DNA from: an uncultured Oscillospiraceae bacterium
GTDB lineage: Bacteria; Bacillota; Clostridia; Oscillospirales; Oscillospiraceae
DNA length: 64,000 nucleotides
Direction: 5' to 3'
Assembly (NCBI GenBank): GCA_947588955.1
Contig: CANPYX010000002.1
Span: 141,310 to 205,309 of the forward strand
The position numbers were made by a program, and so were the translations under genes. The notes under the pieces were generated by a model. That model was not told the DNA's origin. It did no database searches and worked only from the letters and a program-made list of their open reading frames with translations. Numbering within the stretch: position 1 is the first letter of the stretch; every line of letters starts with the position of its first letter. Positions 16,389-24,921 of the stretch are shown piece by piece.

Positions 16389-17491
16389 ATGGACAATAAA
16401 GACATTTTCCGCCTCTTTACGCCGGTTGAGCCTATTAAAATTGAAAGCCGGGATTCCTGCCACGGGGACGCGGACTTCCGCCGGACGCTGATCGGCGAGT
16501 TTCCCGACGGGGCGCTTCCCGGAGGGGCGGGAAACAGGCTGGTGGTGAAGCTCGCCGCCAACGGGTTTACGGACCCGGAGCACCTTGCGATGTGGGAGCG
16601 GCTTGCGCGGGAATATCGGGCGCTTGGGTACTACTGCCCGGAGATATTGCGTGACATCGCCGGGAATTTCCCTCAAGCAGACTACGAGGGCCGGCGGTGC
16701 GTTGTTTGGGCGGAGGAATTTGCCCGCTATACGCTGGCTGACAACGTAGAAGTAACCATCACCCTCCCTGACGGGCGGTACACCTACTACGACGACGCGC
16801 TCCTTATGGACGCTCGGGTTGCCGCAAAACGCTTTGACTTCTCCCCTCTCCCCTCCGCCTACGCCTTATTTGACATCTTTGACAAAAACGACGCAGAGCC
16901 CGAGGTTCTGGAGGTTGCCCACGACTGGCTAAAGGCGGCACTGGCGCTGCCTGAGCGTTTCCGTAAGCGCGCACTGGGGATCTGGGATCGCTGGGAGGAC
17001 AACCGGGCGTATGTACGCGCAGCCGCTACGGTGAGATACCCACCTCCATCTTCCAGTCGGACATCAACAGATCCAACATCCTTTTGGACGAGGCGGGCGC
17101 CTTCCGTGGCGTCATAGACTTCAATATCGCGGGGCGCGACACGCTTTTGAACCTCATCATGCGGGAGGCTCCCTTCACTTATGGCGACACCGGTGAGAGC
17201 ACGGAGGACCTGACACCCGGCGAGCTTGCGCGGCGTGAAAACGACGAAGCAGTCAGGTACATAAAGTACGCCCTCTCAGTCGCCGGTCGGGAGTACTGTT
17301 TCTCGGACGCCGAGCGTGAGCTTGCCCTGCCCCTGTTCCGCTGTGTCAAGCCGCTATGGTGGACCAACAGGGAATGTCTCGATGCCGCGAAGACAGACGA
17401 TGATATTGTCGCCGCCCTTGACGAGGCGGAGCGCCTTTTGACGGAGGACTTTGCGTTTGCGTCGGAGATGGAAGGATCTAAGGAGCTTTAA
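16389..17491 (+). pseudogene. Frameshifted phosphotransferase-like (APH family) gene
   Basis: Two overlapping frames together give one protein of about 367 residues. The first runs from ATG 16389 and loses similarity near 17010-17025. From there the frame starting at base class 17084 continues sensibly with YGEIPTSIFQSDINRSNILL and GVIDFNIAGRDTLLNLI. QSDINRSNIL...VIDF resembles the catalytic loop HGDxxxxNxL and the Mg-binding DF of aminoglycoside/choline-kinase-like phosphotransferases, with the catalytic Asp kept. A one-base loss explains the break. It follows nadC by 7 bp with no clear RBS, so it is probably translationally coupled. A sequencing error is possible. Substrate unknown. Confidence 0.7.
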
Positions 17492-17539
17492 AAGGAAATT
17501 ATTTTCTCAAATAATGTGTTATTTTGGGACAGTCAAACG

Positions 17540-17570
17540 AAACCGCTCCGGCATTTCTGTCGGGGCGGTT
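17540..17570 (+). terminator. Terminator after the nadBC operon
   Basis: A hairpin AACCGCTCCG / CGGGGCGGTT with a 10-nt loop is followed by CCATTTTTATT. It lies between the plus-strand nad operon and the convergent xerD gene, and could serve both. Confidence 0.7.
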
Positions 17571-17587
17571 CCATTTTTATTAAGGAG

Positions 17588-18478
17588 TTATGCCCTTGGG
17601 TGGGCTTTGTTGTATACGTCTTTCAGCTGCTTCTTGACAACCTGTGTGTAGACTTGGGTGGAGGAGATGTCCGCATGACCGAGCATCTCCTGAATGGAGC
17701 GCAGATCGGCACCGTTTTCAAGAAGATGCGCCGCGAAGGAGTGGCGAAGGGTGTGCGGTGTTATGTCCTTCTCTATTTTAGCCGTCTCCTGATAGTGCTT
17801 CAGAACCTTCCAAAAGCCCTGGCGGGTCATGCGCTGTCCGTTTACGTTGACAAAGAGAGCCTGCTCTGTGGGCGATGCCACCATTTGACCGCGGACAAGG
17901 TTGATATAGTCGGAAACAGCGCGTATGGCGGTGGAGTACATGGGAATATAGCGTTCCTTGCCGTGAGTAGAGCACTTGATGATACCGGCAGAGAGCTTCA
18001 CATCGTCAACGTCAAGGCTTATGAGCTCGCTCACGCGTATGCCGGTGGCATAAAGCAGCTCCAGCATTGCCCTGTCACGGTAGCCCTTCATGTCGGTACA
18101 CTTTGGCTGGTCAAGCAACAGCTCCACCTCGGCGCTGGTGAGTATCTGCGGCAGCTTTTTTTCGGCTCTCTCCACTGAAATATCAAAAACGGGGTTCTCT
18201 TCCACAACTCCCTGACGGACGAGGTACGTATAAAGGCACTTGATGGAAGCAAGGCACCGGGCAATAGTCGCGTTTGACTTCCCCTCGCTCCTAAGCCAGG
18301 CTACATAGCCCCTGACAGTGTCCTGATTAACTTCTGACAGGCTGAGTCTTAAATAACGTGTGAGATAATCCGCAAATTGATGGACATCCCTCATATATGA
18401 GAGAAGGGTATTGGACGACACATGCCTCTCATCGTTTAAGTACCTTTCAAAGCTCTTTATATAATTTTCTTCAGGCAC
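17588..18478 (-). CDS. xerD: Tyrosine recombinase XerD
   Basis: This protein of about 296 residues, the standard XerD length, performs strand exchange at dif with XerC. Visible are the N-terminal core-binding domain (SFERYLNDERHVSSNTL), then catalytic Arg in YATGIRVSELISL, Lys in STHGKERYIPMY, HTLRHSFAAHLL, MLGHADISSTQVYTQV with His and the Tyr nucleophile. The start is GTG 18478, which has GGAAGG at 8 bp; the upstream open frame lies inside spoIIM and is not coding. It sits 25 bp downstream of spoIIM, as in many Clostridia and Bacillus. XerD in Bacillus also unloads SMC complexes near the terminus. Confidence 0.93.
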   Translation of the reverse strand: MPEENYIKSFERYLNDERHVSSNTLLSYMRDVHQFADYLTRYLRLSLSEVNQDTVRGYVAWLRSEGKSNATIARCLASIKCLYTYLVRQGVVEENPVFDISVERAEKKLPQILTSAEVELLLDQPKCTDMKGYRDRAMLELLYATGIRVSELISLDVDDVKLSAGIIKCSTHGKERYIPMYSTAIRAVSDYINLVRGQMVASPTEQALFVNVNGQRMTRQGFWKVLKHYQETAKIEKDITPHTLRHSFAAHLLENGADLRSIQEMLGHADISSTQVYTQVVKKQLKDVYNKAHPRA

Positions 18479-18503
18479 ATGGCCACCTTCCTTCGTGATT
18501 GGG

Positions 18504-19118
18504 TCAAAAAACCGGAAGCTCAAGAAGCCCCGAAAGAATGAGGGCTCTCTCCCCCGCGGATGTGAGGATAAGCAAAAAGATTGCCAACAGGAACTTAATG
18601 AAATACGCTCTCGAATAAATGCCAGGTCCCGCCGGCGGCGCTCCTGTAAGTCCGGTTCTGGCAAGCTGAGCCGAGCACCACATGGCGTCCACGGCGAGGA
18701 CAAAGAAGACAGGTACGGAAATGATCGCCGTAAGACCGAGAAGCACAAGACCGGCGACGGCGCCGCTAAAGGAATAGAGCCTGACAAGAGTCGCCATGGC
18801 GAAGGTCAGGGTAAAGCCCCTCAGCGCGGAAACCGCTGGAATGCCGATTGCACCGAAGACCGTAAAGCCCAGGAGGAATACGGCGACATGATAGGCGCCG
18901 GTCTCCCAGAACAGGCGCCCCGTACCCGATGACTTCACGGCGCCCTCAAGGGATAAAAGATACCCCTTCAAAAATGCGCTGGCGGAATCCTCACCGGCAA
19001 AGCCGGAAGACATGACAAAGCCCGCCGCCGAACCGAGTAGGAAGGATACAGCCAACAGCACAAATGCCGGAAGCCACGCCCGTGAACCGGGACCTAACGC
19101 AAGCTTTCTTTTGTTCAT
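18504..19118 (-). CDS. spoIIM: Stage II sporulation protein M
   Basis: This integral membrane protein of about 204 residues with five hydrophobic segments is similar to SpoIIM. SpoIIM works with SpoIID and SpoIIP in septal peptidoglycan thinning and engulfment during sporulation. The conserved segment is ALRGFTLTFAMATLVRLYSFSG, around residues 98-120, followed by helices ending in LLAIFLLILTSAGE. ATG 19118 has GGGTGAGA at suitable distance; an ATG six codons earlier lacks a ribosome site. The spoIIM-xerD order is conserved in spore formers. This gene and CwlD indicate that the organism sporulates. Confidence 0.85.
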   Translation of the reverse strand: MNKRKLALGPGSRAWLPAFVLLAVSFLLGSAAGFVMSSGFAGEDSASAFLKGYLLSLEGAVKSSGTGRLFWETGAYHVAVFLLGFTVFGAIGIPAVSALRGFTLTFAMATLVRLYSFSGAVAGLVLLGLTAIISVPVFFVLAVDAMWCSAQLARTGLTGAPPAGPGIYSRAYFIKFLLAIFLLILTSAGERALILSGLLELPVF

Positions 19119-19260
19119 TTCAAATCTCACCCGCATAAGACTATGCCGGAGGATTTAAAATAATACGCGAAAAATCCAAAAATCGAAAGCTCTTATATAA
19201 TAATACAACTGGAATAAATAATCAATAGAAAATCGAAAATTTGTTGATTATGCACATAAA

Positions 19261-19400
19261 TTATGTTAACAGAATTATGTAAACCGTGTAAACTATGTGC
19301 CACTTTAGCACTATAAAACCCCTGTATTTATGCTATATTTAGGCGCTGTGGCGTTTTGTAATCGCAATATATAGGTTATCTACTGATGTTTATGTAAACT
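19261..19400 (-). repeat. Second cluster of XerD half-site-like sequences
   Basis: TTATGTTAACA (19261-19271), TTATGTAAACC (19275-19285) and TTATGTAAACT (19390-19400) all point the same way on the plus strand, opposite to the array before radA. The first two are 14 bp apart. TTATGTAAACT is an exact match to the XerD arm of Bacillus subtilis dif. No good XerC arm is found 6 bp upstream of any of them. Confidence 0.65.
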
Positions 19401-19402
19401 AA

Positions 19403-19433
19403 CCCCTGTGATTACAAATTGTAATCACAGGGG
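19403..19433 (-). terminator. 31-bp perfect palindrome, probable terminator of yrzE
   Basis: CCCCTGTGATTACAA and TTGTAATCACAGGGG flank a single central A. It lies 18 bp beyond the stop of the minus-strand yrzE gene and just beside a XerD half-site. The run after it on the minus strand is only weakly U-rich (TTAGTTTACAT). A protein-binding or termination-zone role is an alternative. Confidence 0.55.
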
Positions 19434-19451
19434 TCGTCAAATTGCCGATAT

Positions 19452-19856
19452 TTACCTTCTACGGCGGCGCTTCACGGCACCGGTTGCGCCCATGGCTACT
19501 CCGCCACACAATATGCTGAGCATTACCGCCACATCGACCCCGTCAAAGGCGGCGCTGTTTCCCGATATGAGCGTTACGAGCAATCTCACCAAAATGACAA
19601 TAAGCGCCGACATTAACCCGGACAGCAGTGCCGCGCCCCGGTTTTTTATTCTTGCTGTCAGCGCGCCCAGCGCGGAGGCAATGAAGGCGGATACAATGAC
19701 CACCGCCTTTCCGGCGCTCTCCCCTACCCTGCCCGATGCAATGAACAGCGCCATAAACATCGTCATCGCCGTGGCGATCGCCAATGTTACCGCCGCTCCC
19801 AGAAACGCTCCCGCGGCGACTCTCTTGATGTCGTTTTTTGATACGTTTTTCGGCAT
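19452..19856 (-). CDS. TIGR04086 (YrzE) family membrane protein
   Basis: This protein of about 134 residues has four predicted TM helices, a short basic N-terminus (KNVSKNDIKRVAAGAF) and a C-terminus ending in a run of Arg. It fits the TIGR04086/YrzE family of small membrane proteins of Firmicutes, commonly located beside yajC and tgt as here. ATG 19856 is supported by AAGGAGGG; an ATG eight codons upstream has no RBS. The function is unknown. It is 73 bp after yajC. Confidence 0.7.
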   Translation of the reverse strand: MPKNVSKNDIKRVAAGAFLGAAVTLAIATAMTMFMALFIASGRVGESAGKAVVIVSAFIASALGALTARIKNRGAALLSGLMSALIVILVRLLVTLISGNSAAFDGVDVAVMLSILCGGVAMGATGAVKRRRRR

Positions 19857-19929
19857 GAAAAAATCCCTCCTTGAGAACAAGCCTTGATAAGGCTTATTCC
19901 CGCGGAGGGAAAAAAATTACTTATTTTGC

Positions 19930-20361
19930 TCAGTTGGCAGCCTTATCGTCAGGCTCCTCGGCGTCCTTGCCGGTGGAGGAGACGCCCCACTTGGCTATCT
20001 TGATACGTACCCGGTCCTCGCCGGTCTCAAAGGTGATGAAGTCACCGGAGACGTTGACTATCTTGCCCACCATACCGCCGATGGTGGTGACGTTGTCACC
20101 AACGGAAAGGGAATTGCGCATTTCCTCGTTCTTTTTCTTGCGCTTCTTCTCAGGGCGAATCATGAAGAAGTAGAAGACCGCGATGATCACCACAAGATAG
20201 ATGACCATTGTGCCTATGCCCAGTCCTCCGGCAGCGGCGGCAGAGGCGTCGTCCGATCCGGCGCCGTCAGCGGGCGCGGCCATACAGCCGGTGAGGGCTG
20301 TGAGGAGAAGCGTTACGCACACAGCGGCGATGGCTATGCGCCTTATGATCTTTTTGTTCAT
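19930..20361 (-). CDS. yajC: Preprotein translocase subunit YajC with an extra lipoprotein-like leader
   Basis: This 143-residue protein has the YajC core: one TM helix (IGTMVIYLVVIIAVFYFFMI), then RPEKKRKKKNEEMRNSL, VGDNVTTIGGMVGKI and a small soluble domain. YajC associates with SecDF in protein export. Unlike typical YajC (85-110 residues, single helix), it begins with a second hydrophobic segment MNKKIIRRIAIAAVCVTLLL ending in LTGC, a good lipobox, and an Ala/Gly/Asp linker of about 20 residues. It may thus be a lipid-anchored YajC. The start has GGAGGTAA at 6 bp. The gene is 82 bp downstream of tgt. Confidence 0.9.
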   Translation of the reverse strand: MNKKIIRRIAIAAVCVTLLLTALTGCMAAPADGAGSDDASAAAAGGLGIGTMVIYLVVIIAVFYFFMIRPEKKRKKKNEEMRNSLSVGDNVTTIGGMVGKIVNVSGDFITFETGEDRVRIKIAKWGVSSTGKDAEEPDDKAAN

Positions 20362-20443
20362 TGGTTTACCTCCGTTTGAAAATGGACTTTTTAGTATTAT
20401 AACCTCATTCTTCCGCAATTGCAAGAAGAATTTGCCTTTTGCG

Positions 20444-21574
20444 CTATATTCTTGTTCCAAGCGTGCCGGAATAGCGGGCGCGGAGCTCGTTGAAGGTCCC
20501 CTCGTCGAGGCTAAGGCGTATTTTTTCCATAAGCTTGTTGTAAAAATAGAGGTTGTGGGCCACGGCGAGGCGGAGCCCAAGTATCTCACCTGAGGCAAAG
20601 AGATGGCGCAGGTAGCTTCTTGAATATGTCCGGCAAACCGGGCAGCCGCACTCAGGGTCAATGGGGTCCGGGTCGCGGGCGTACTTTTCGTTCTTGATGT
20701 TTATGACACCGTTCCATGTGAAAAGATGACCGTGACGGCCGTTGCGCGCCGGCATCACGCAGTCGAAAAAGTCGATCCCCCGGTGGACGCCCTCAATTAT
20801 GTTTGACGGTGTGCCCACGCCCATAAGGTACCTGGGCTTGTCCTTTGGCATGTGCTCCTCAGTGGCATCGATGGTGTCGTACATCTCCTGAGTGGGCTCC
20901 CCCACCGCCAGGCCACCGATGGCGTAGCCGGGTAGGTCCAGCTCAGCGATGGCGTCCATGTTGTCGCAGCGTATGTCAATGTACGTGGCGCCCTGGTTTA
21001 TTCCGAAAAGCACCTGCCCCGGATTTAGCGTGCCGGGAAGCTCTCTGAGGCGTTCCAGCTCCGCCTTGCAGCGGACAAGCCAGCGGCGGGTACGATCTGC
21101 CGAGGCCTTCACGTAGTCATAGGGCGCGGGCAGTCCGATACACTCGTCAAATGCCATGGCTATATCCGAGCCGAGGTTGGACTGTATCCCTATCGAGTCC
21201 TCCGGCGACATGAATACACGCCGCCCGTCGATGTGAGAGTTGAATTCCGTACCCTCCTCCGTTATCTTCCGCAGCTTTGCAAGAGAAAATATTTGAAAGC
21301 CGCCGGAGTCGGTGAGTATCGGCCCGTTCCAATTCATAAACCGGTGGAGCCCGCCCATATCATGTATAAGCCCGTCGCCGGGGCGCAGGTGCAGGTGATA
21401 TGTGTTTGAAAGCTCGATCTGACAGCCCAGCTCCGTAAGGTCCCGCGCCGAAAGTCCGCCCTTTATCGCCGCCTGTGTCCCCACGTTCATAAACACAGGT
21501 GTCTCCACAGTGCCGTGGGGCGTTGTGAACCTGCCACGGCGCGCCCGCCCCTCGGTCTTGAGAATCTCAAACAT
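20444..21574 (-). CDS. tgt: tRNA-guanine transglycosylase
   Basis: This 376-residue enzyme exchanges guanine 34 for preQ1 in the anticodon of Asn, Asp, His and Tyr tRNAs (queuosine pathway). Motifs: LTDSGGFQIFSLA with the catalytic Asp, SNLGSDIAMAFDEC, YAIGGLAVGEP, RYLMGVGTP, FDCVMPARNGRHG with the second catalytic Asp, and the zinc site CGCPVC...YLRHLF with His in VAHNLYF. ATG 21574 is supported by GGGAGG; an open frame ten codons upstream is not. The tgt-yajC neighbourhood is widely conserved. Confidence 0.97.
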   Translation of the reverse strand: MFEILKTEGRARRGRFTTPHGTVETPVFMNVGTQAAIKGGLSARDLTELGCQIELSNTYHLHLRPGDGLIHDMGGLHRFMNWNGPILTDSGGFQIFSLAKLRKITEEGTEFNSHIDGRRVFMSPEDSIGIQSNLGSDIAMAFDECIGLPAPYDYVKASADRTRRWLVRCKAELERLRELPGTLNPGQVLFGINQGATYIDIRCDNMDAIAELDLPGYAIGGLAVGEPTQEMYDTIDATEEHMPKDKPRYLMGVGTPSNIIEGVHRGIDFFDCVMPARNGRHGHLFTWNGVINIKNEKYARDPDPIDPECGCPVCRTYSRSYLRHLFASGEILGLRLAVAHNLYFYNKLMEKIRLSLDEGTFNELRARYSGTLGTRI

Positions 21575-21680
21575 AGCGTCCTCCCAAATCGATTTTTGGT
21601 ACATTATAGCCTAAGTGCCGCAAATAATCAACCTCGGTGTGTAATTTACAAAAAATTTACCGTAGATTGAGGTTACCGTA

Positions 21681-22973
21681 TTGAAAAAAACGTCGGGATT
21701 TGATAATATAGCGAATATGGACGATTTAAATAAAAACTCAAAAATGTTCGGCGGCTCTTCAGGAGCGCACAGCACAAGCGACACCGGTTTGAGCCGGGGT
21801 ATGCGTGTGCTTATTTGCGTTGTTGTCATCCTCGCGGTGCTCATGGGCTGTTACTTTACGGCGGTTTATTCAAACATCCCCTTCATCGCCCGTTTAAGGA
21901 CCCTGTACATCGAGACTGCCATGTCCACCCTTAGCCACCAGTGGCTTGCGACAGCGTTTATTCCCCGGAGCGTCATTGACGGGGTAATGGACGACATAGA
22001 CAGGCAGCTTGAGGACAACATGCTCTCCGAGAGCACCCTGCCCCCGGGTCAATCCTCCAATTCGGGCAGTTCGCCCTCAGTCCCGCCCTCCGTCACGGAC
22101 GCGGAGGACCCAAAGCGCGCGGCTGACCTTGCCGCGCTTTTGGAGATGTTCCCGCAAATCGACGCCGCCACGATCCCCGGTGACCTGGAGCTTGAAAATA
22201 TTCAGGTCAAGGACATTGAGAGCCTTGGCATCATGACCACCGCGGGCGACCCGGTGTGGGCGATAGATATGCCAAACGAGATCCTCATAATGACAATAGA
22301 CGGCACCGACGGTGGCTTCAGCTACAACGGCAAGCTTGCCCTGTGCAAGGACAGCTCCCGGACCATCCTCGGTGTATCAAAGTACGAAAGCCGCGGGCAG
22401 ACCGTGGTGGAATACTGCAAGAGATACGACGCGCCAATCTCCATCAACGCCAGCGCCTTCTATGACCCTGACGGAAAGGGGCGGGGTGAAAAGGTTGTCG
22501 GACTTGTCCTTTCAGACGGTGAGATGATCAGCGACGTTATCGGCAGTCCCTACCAGATAGCCGGCTTCGATTATGAGGACAACCTTCGCGTTGGCTACAA
22601 GGTGGACACAGCCATGCTCCGCTGCGGGATACAGTTCTACCCAATACTCATCGCCAACGGCGAGAAAAAGGTGGGCGAGGGCTCCTACGGAATGGGTATA
22701 CAGCCGCGAAGCTGTATAGGTCAGACCTCCACAAAGGACACGCTTCTGCTGGTCATTGACGGGCGGCAGGTCCACAGCGCCGGCACCACGGTGTCCGTTT
22801 GCGCCGATGTCCTGCTGCGGTACGACTGCTACACCGCCATGCACAACGACGGCGGCTCAAGCGCGCTTATGTGCTACCTGGGCGAGACCATCACCAAGAC
22901 CTCAAGCCCCAATCCCACCGGCCGCTACCTCCCCGACGCTTGGGTGGTTTTAAAGCCGGGCGAGATTGAATAA
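21681..22973 (+). CDS. Membrane-anchored phosphodiester glycosidase (NAGPA/DUF2233) family protein
   Basis: This protein of about 430 residues has one TM helix near residues 40-62, a Ser/Pro-rich linker, and an extracellular NAGPA domain. In relatives this fold hydrolyses N-acetylglucosamine-1-phosphodiesters, for example on wall polymers or exopolysaccharide. Signatures are VEYCKRYDAPISINASAF, YGMGIQPRSCIGQTS, LLLVIDGRQ and HNDGGSSALM near the C-terminus. The frame opens with TTG 21681 behind a weak GAGG; ATG 21717 is a possible start. It is divergent from tgt. The exact substrate is unknown. Confidence 0.85.
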   Translation: MKKTSGFDNIANMDDLNKNSKMFGGSSGAHSTSDTGLSRGMRVLICVVVILAVLMGCYFTAVYSNIPFIARLRTLYIETAMSTLSHQWLATAFIPRSVIDGVMDDIDRQLEDNMLSESTLPPGQSSNSGSSPSVPPSVTDAEDPKRAADLAALLEMFPQIDAATIPGDLELENIQVKDIESLGIMTTAGDPVWAIDMPNEILIMTIDGTDGGFSYNGKLALCKDSSRTILGVSKYESRGQTVVEYCKRYDAPISINASAFYDPDGKGRGEKVVGLVLSDGEMISDVIGSPYQIAGFDYEDNLRVGYKVDTAMLRCGIQFYPILIANGEKKVGEGSYGMGIQPRSCIGQTSTKDTLLLVIDGRQVHSAGTTVSVCADVLLRYDCYTAMHNDGGSSALMCYLGETITKTSSPNPTGRYLPDAWVVLKPGEIE

Positions 22974-22985
22974 AGAGCTGAATTT

Positions 22986-23009
22986 AAAGCCGGACATTTG
23001 TCCGGCTTT
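22986..23009. terminator. Bidirectional terminator between the NAGPA-family gene and ogt
   Basis: AAAGCCGGACA and TGTCCGGCTTT form an 11-bp stem with a 2-4-nt loop between two converging genes, followed by TAATAATCATTTT on the plus strand. Confidence 0.85.
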
Positions 23010-23014
23010 AATAA

Positions 23015-23482
23015 TCATTTTATCGCGCCCTCAAGTTTTAATAGGCGTTCCTTGACTTCGATTCCGCCGCCAAAACCGGTGAGGGAACCGGAGGAGCCCA
23101 CGACCCTGTGGCAGGGAATTATCACGGCGATGGGGTTTGCGTGGCAGGCTCCGCCCACGGCGCGGGCGGCCTTTGGGCTTCCGATGTACTCCGCCAGCTC
23201 ACCGTAGGTGCGCGTCTCACCGTAGGGTATGTCGCGCAGGGCGTCCCATACGCGCGTTTGGAACGGTGTTCCGGAGTATCTGAGCGGCAGGTCAAATGCC
23301 TGTCTGCGTCCCATCACATACTCCTCAAGTTGACCCCTGACCGCGCTCCAAAGGGCCAATGCCTCCCCCGTCGGGTTCGGGGTCTCCTCCCCTGACCCAA
23401 AGGATACGGACACGACGGCGCCGTCCTCGACAGCGCAGGTGAGCTCCAGCCAGTCAAAGCGTTCACTGAATCTGTAAATCAT
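23015..23482 (-). CDS. ogt: Methylated-DNA--protein-cysteine methyltransferase
   Basis: This 155-residue suicide repair protein transfers alkyl groups from O6-alkylguanine to its own Cys. The C-terminal domain is complete: GTPFQTRVWDALRDIPYGET, the helix-turn-helix with RAVGGACHANPIAVIIPCHRV containing the PCHR acceptor Cys, and GSSGSLTGFGGG. The N-terminal domain is short, as in Ogt proteins lacking the Ada part. It converges with the NAGPA-family gene and diverges from the Rieske flavoprotein gene, with 59 bp between starts. Confidence 0.95.
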   Translation of the reverse strand: MIYRFSERFDWLELTCAVEDGAVVSVSFGSGEETPNPTGEALALWSAVRGQLEEYVMGRRQAFDLPLRYSGTPFQTRVWDALRDIPYGETRTYGELAEYIGSPKAARAVGGACHANPIAVIIPCHRVVGSSGSLTGFGGGIEVKERLLKLEGAIK

Positions 23483-23541
23483 TTTTCACCCCGATAATTC
23501 TCGCCTCTTTTGCCGATAATAAGGCAAAAGGGGTGTTTTTC

Positions 23542-24846
23542 ATGGAAACGATATGGACAAAGGGCATTGAGGCGCCGGTATATCCAAAGCTTATGAACGA
23601 CATAAGCGCAGACGCGCTTGTAATAGGCGGGGGCATGGCGGGGATACTCTGCGCCAAAAGGCTGACGGACGCCGGAATAGACTGCGTGGTGCTGGAGGCG
23701 GACCGGGTGGGGCGGGGAATAACCTCCGGCACCACAGCGGTGATCTCCGCGCAGCACAGCGTACTTTATTCAGACCTCATATCCCTGTTCGGCAGGGAGC
23801 TCGCGAAGGGATACCTGGACTCCAACCTCAAAGCTGTACGGGAGCTTTCTGAGCTTGCATGGGGCGTGGACTGCGACTTTGAAATGCGCCCATCGCTCAT
23901 GTATTCCCCGCATAGCAAGGCAAGGATGGAGTGTGAGGCGGCGGCTGTGCAAAGCCTGGGCTTCCACGCGGAATTTACCTCCGGGGCTCCCCTGGGCATA
24001 AGCTCCGCCGGCGGGGTGCTGTTCCCGGATATGGCGCAGTTCCATCCGCTGAAGTTTTTGATGAGTGTGGCAAAGGGTGTGAAAATTTATGAGCACTCCC
24101 CTGTCCTGTCAGTAAAAAATATGTCCGCCAGAACTGACTCCGGGAGCGTCACGGCGAGGAACATCATCATCGCCTCACACTTCCCGTTCATCGACCGGCG
24201 CGGGCTTTACTTCATGAAAATGCGCCAAAAGCGCGAGAGCGTTGTGGCTGTGGAAAATATTCCCCCGCTGCGCTGTACCGCCGTGGAGGACGCGGAAAAG
24301 GGCTTCTTTTTCAGAAGCATTGGAAATGTGACACTTATAGGCTGCGGCAACCACGACCCAGGTCATGAGGAGGACGACTTTTCAAAAATTGCCCTGTTTC
24401 TCAAAAACCACGCGCCTGAGGCAAGGGAGGTATGCCGGTGGGTTAATCAGGACTGCTTCACCCTGGACGAGGTGCCGTATATCGGCAGATATTACCCCGC
24501 CAGCACCAATATTTTCGTCGCCACCGGCTTCAACGCCTGGGGTATGACGACGTCCATGGTGGCGGCAGACATCCTCACAGACGCGATCCTGGGGTGCGAG
24601 AACACATACGCCAAGGTTTTCTCCCCCGACAGGAAAATGCTAGCTATGCCGCTTTTGGAAAATTCGCTCCACAGCGCGGCTAATCTCTTAACGCCCACCC
24701 TCCCCCGCTGTACTCATCTGGGATGCGCGCTTAAATATAACAAGCGGGAGCACACATGGGACTGCCCCTGCCACGGCTCAAGGTTTGCCGATGACGGCTC
24801 GGTAATCACAGGACCCGCTGTAAAGGATCTGAATATCAAGTCGTAA
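23542..24846 (+). CDS. FAD-dependent oxidoreductase with C-terminal Rieske domain
   Basis: This protein of about 434 residues has an N-terminal DAO-type flavin fold (ADALVIGGGMAGILCAKRL, residues 25-45, and VLEADRVGRGITSGTTAV). At the C-terminus is a Rieske [2Fe-2S] domain with CTHLGC and CPCHGSRF, residues about 395-430. Such proteins are common in Clostridia; their substrates are unknown and they probably pass electrons from an amine or similar donor to the cluster. ATG 23542 is preferred over GTG 23533, with AAGGGG upstream. A helix rich in basic residues links the two parts. No partner gene is adjacent. Confidence 0.9.
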   Translation: METIWTKGIEAPVYPKLMNDISADALVIGGGMAGILCAKRLTDAGIDCVVLEADRVGRGITSGTTAVISAQHSVLYSDLISLFGRELAKGYLDSNLKAVRELSELAWGVDCDFEMRPSLMYSPHSKARMECEAAAVQSLGFHAEFTSGAPLGISSAGGVLFPDMAQFHPLKFLMSVAKGVKIYEHSPVLSVKNMSARTDSGSVTARNIIIASHFPFIDRRGLYFMKMRQKRESVVAVENIPPLRCTAVEDAEKGFFFRSIGNVTLIGCGNHDPGHEEDDFSKIALFLKNHAPEAREVCRWVNQDCFTLDEVPYIGRYYPASTNIFVATGFNAWGMTTSMVAADILTDAILGCENTYAKVFSPDRKMLAMPLLENSLHSAANLLTPTLPRCTHLGCALKYNKREHTWDCPCHGSRFADDGSVITGPAVKDLNIKS

Positions 24847-24860
24847 CGCCTTCACAGAAA

Positions 24861-24885
24861 CGCCCCGACATAAAGGGTCGGGGCG
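24861..24885 (+). terminator. Hairpin after the Rieske flavoprotein gene
   Basis: CGCCCCGAC and GTCGGGGCG enclose a 7-nt loop, 15 bp after the stop codon. It is not followed by a T run, so the next hairpin probably completes termination. Confidence 0.6.
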
Positions 24886-24896
24886 CATCAGAACGC

Positions 24897-24919
24897 AAAA
24901 AAGGGCACAGCCCTTTTTT
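24897..24919. terminator. Bidirectional intrinsic terminator
   Basis: AAAAAAGGGC and GCCCTTTTTT with an ACA loop give a strong stem with T runs on both strands. It separates the plus-strand flavoprotein gene from the minus-strand esterase gene. Confidence 0.9.
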
Positions 24920-24921
24920 GA

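Larger units (their letters stand above)
19119..19451. other. Gene-free stretch upstream of spoIIM-xerD
   Basis: These 333 bp are much richer in A/T than the flanking genes and contain no plausible reading frame. They hold three TTATGTAAAC-like XerD half-sites (19261, 19275, 19390) and a 31-bp perfect palindrome (19403-19433), listed separately. The spoIIM promoter must lie in the right-hand part of the minus strand. No clear -35/-10 pair was identified. Confidence 0.7.

Noticed and set aside
17588..18787. A 399-residue XerD starting near 18787
   Set aside because: The first 100 residues would lie antisense in frame across spoIIM and are Ser/Arg-rich; GTG 18478 gives the normal XerD length and has a ribosome site.
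19373..19400. Possible complete 28-bp dif site ending in TTATGTAAACT
   Set aside because: The right arm is exact, but the left 11 bp (AGGTTATCTAC) match the XerC arm at only about four positions, so only the half-site is reported.
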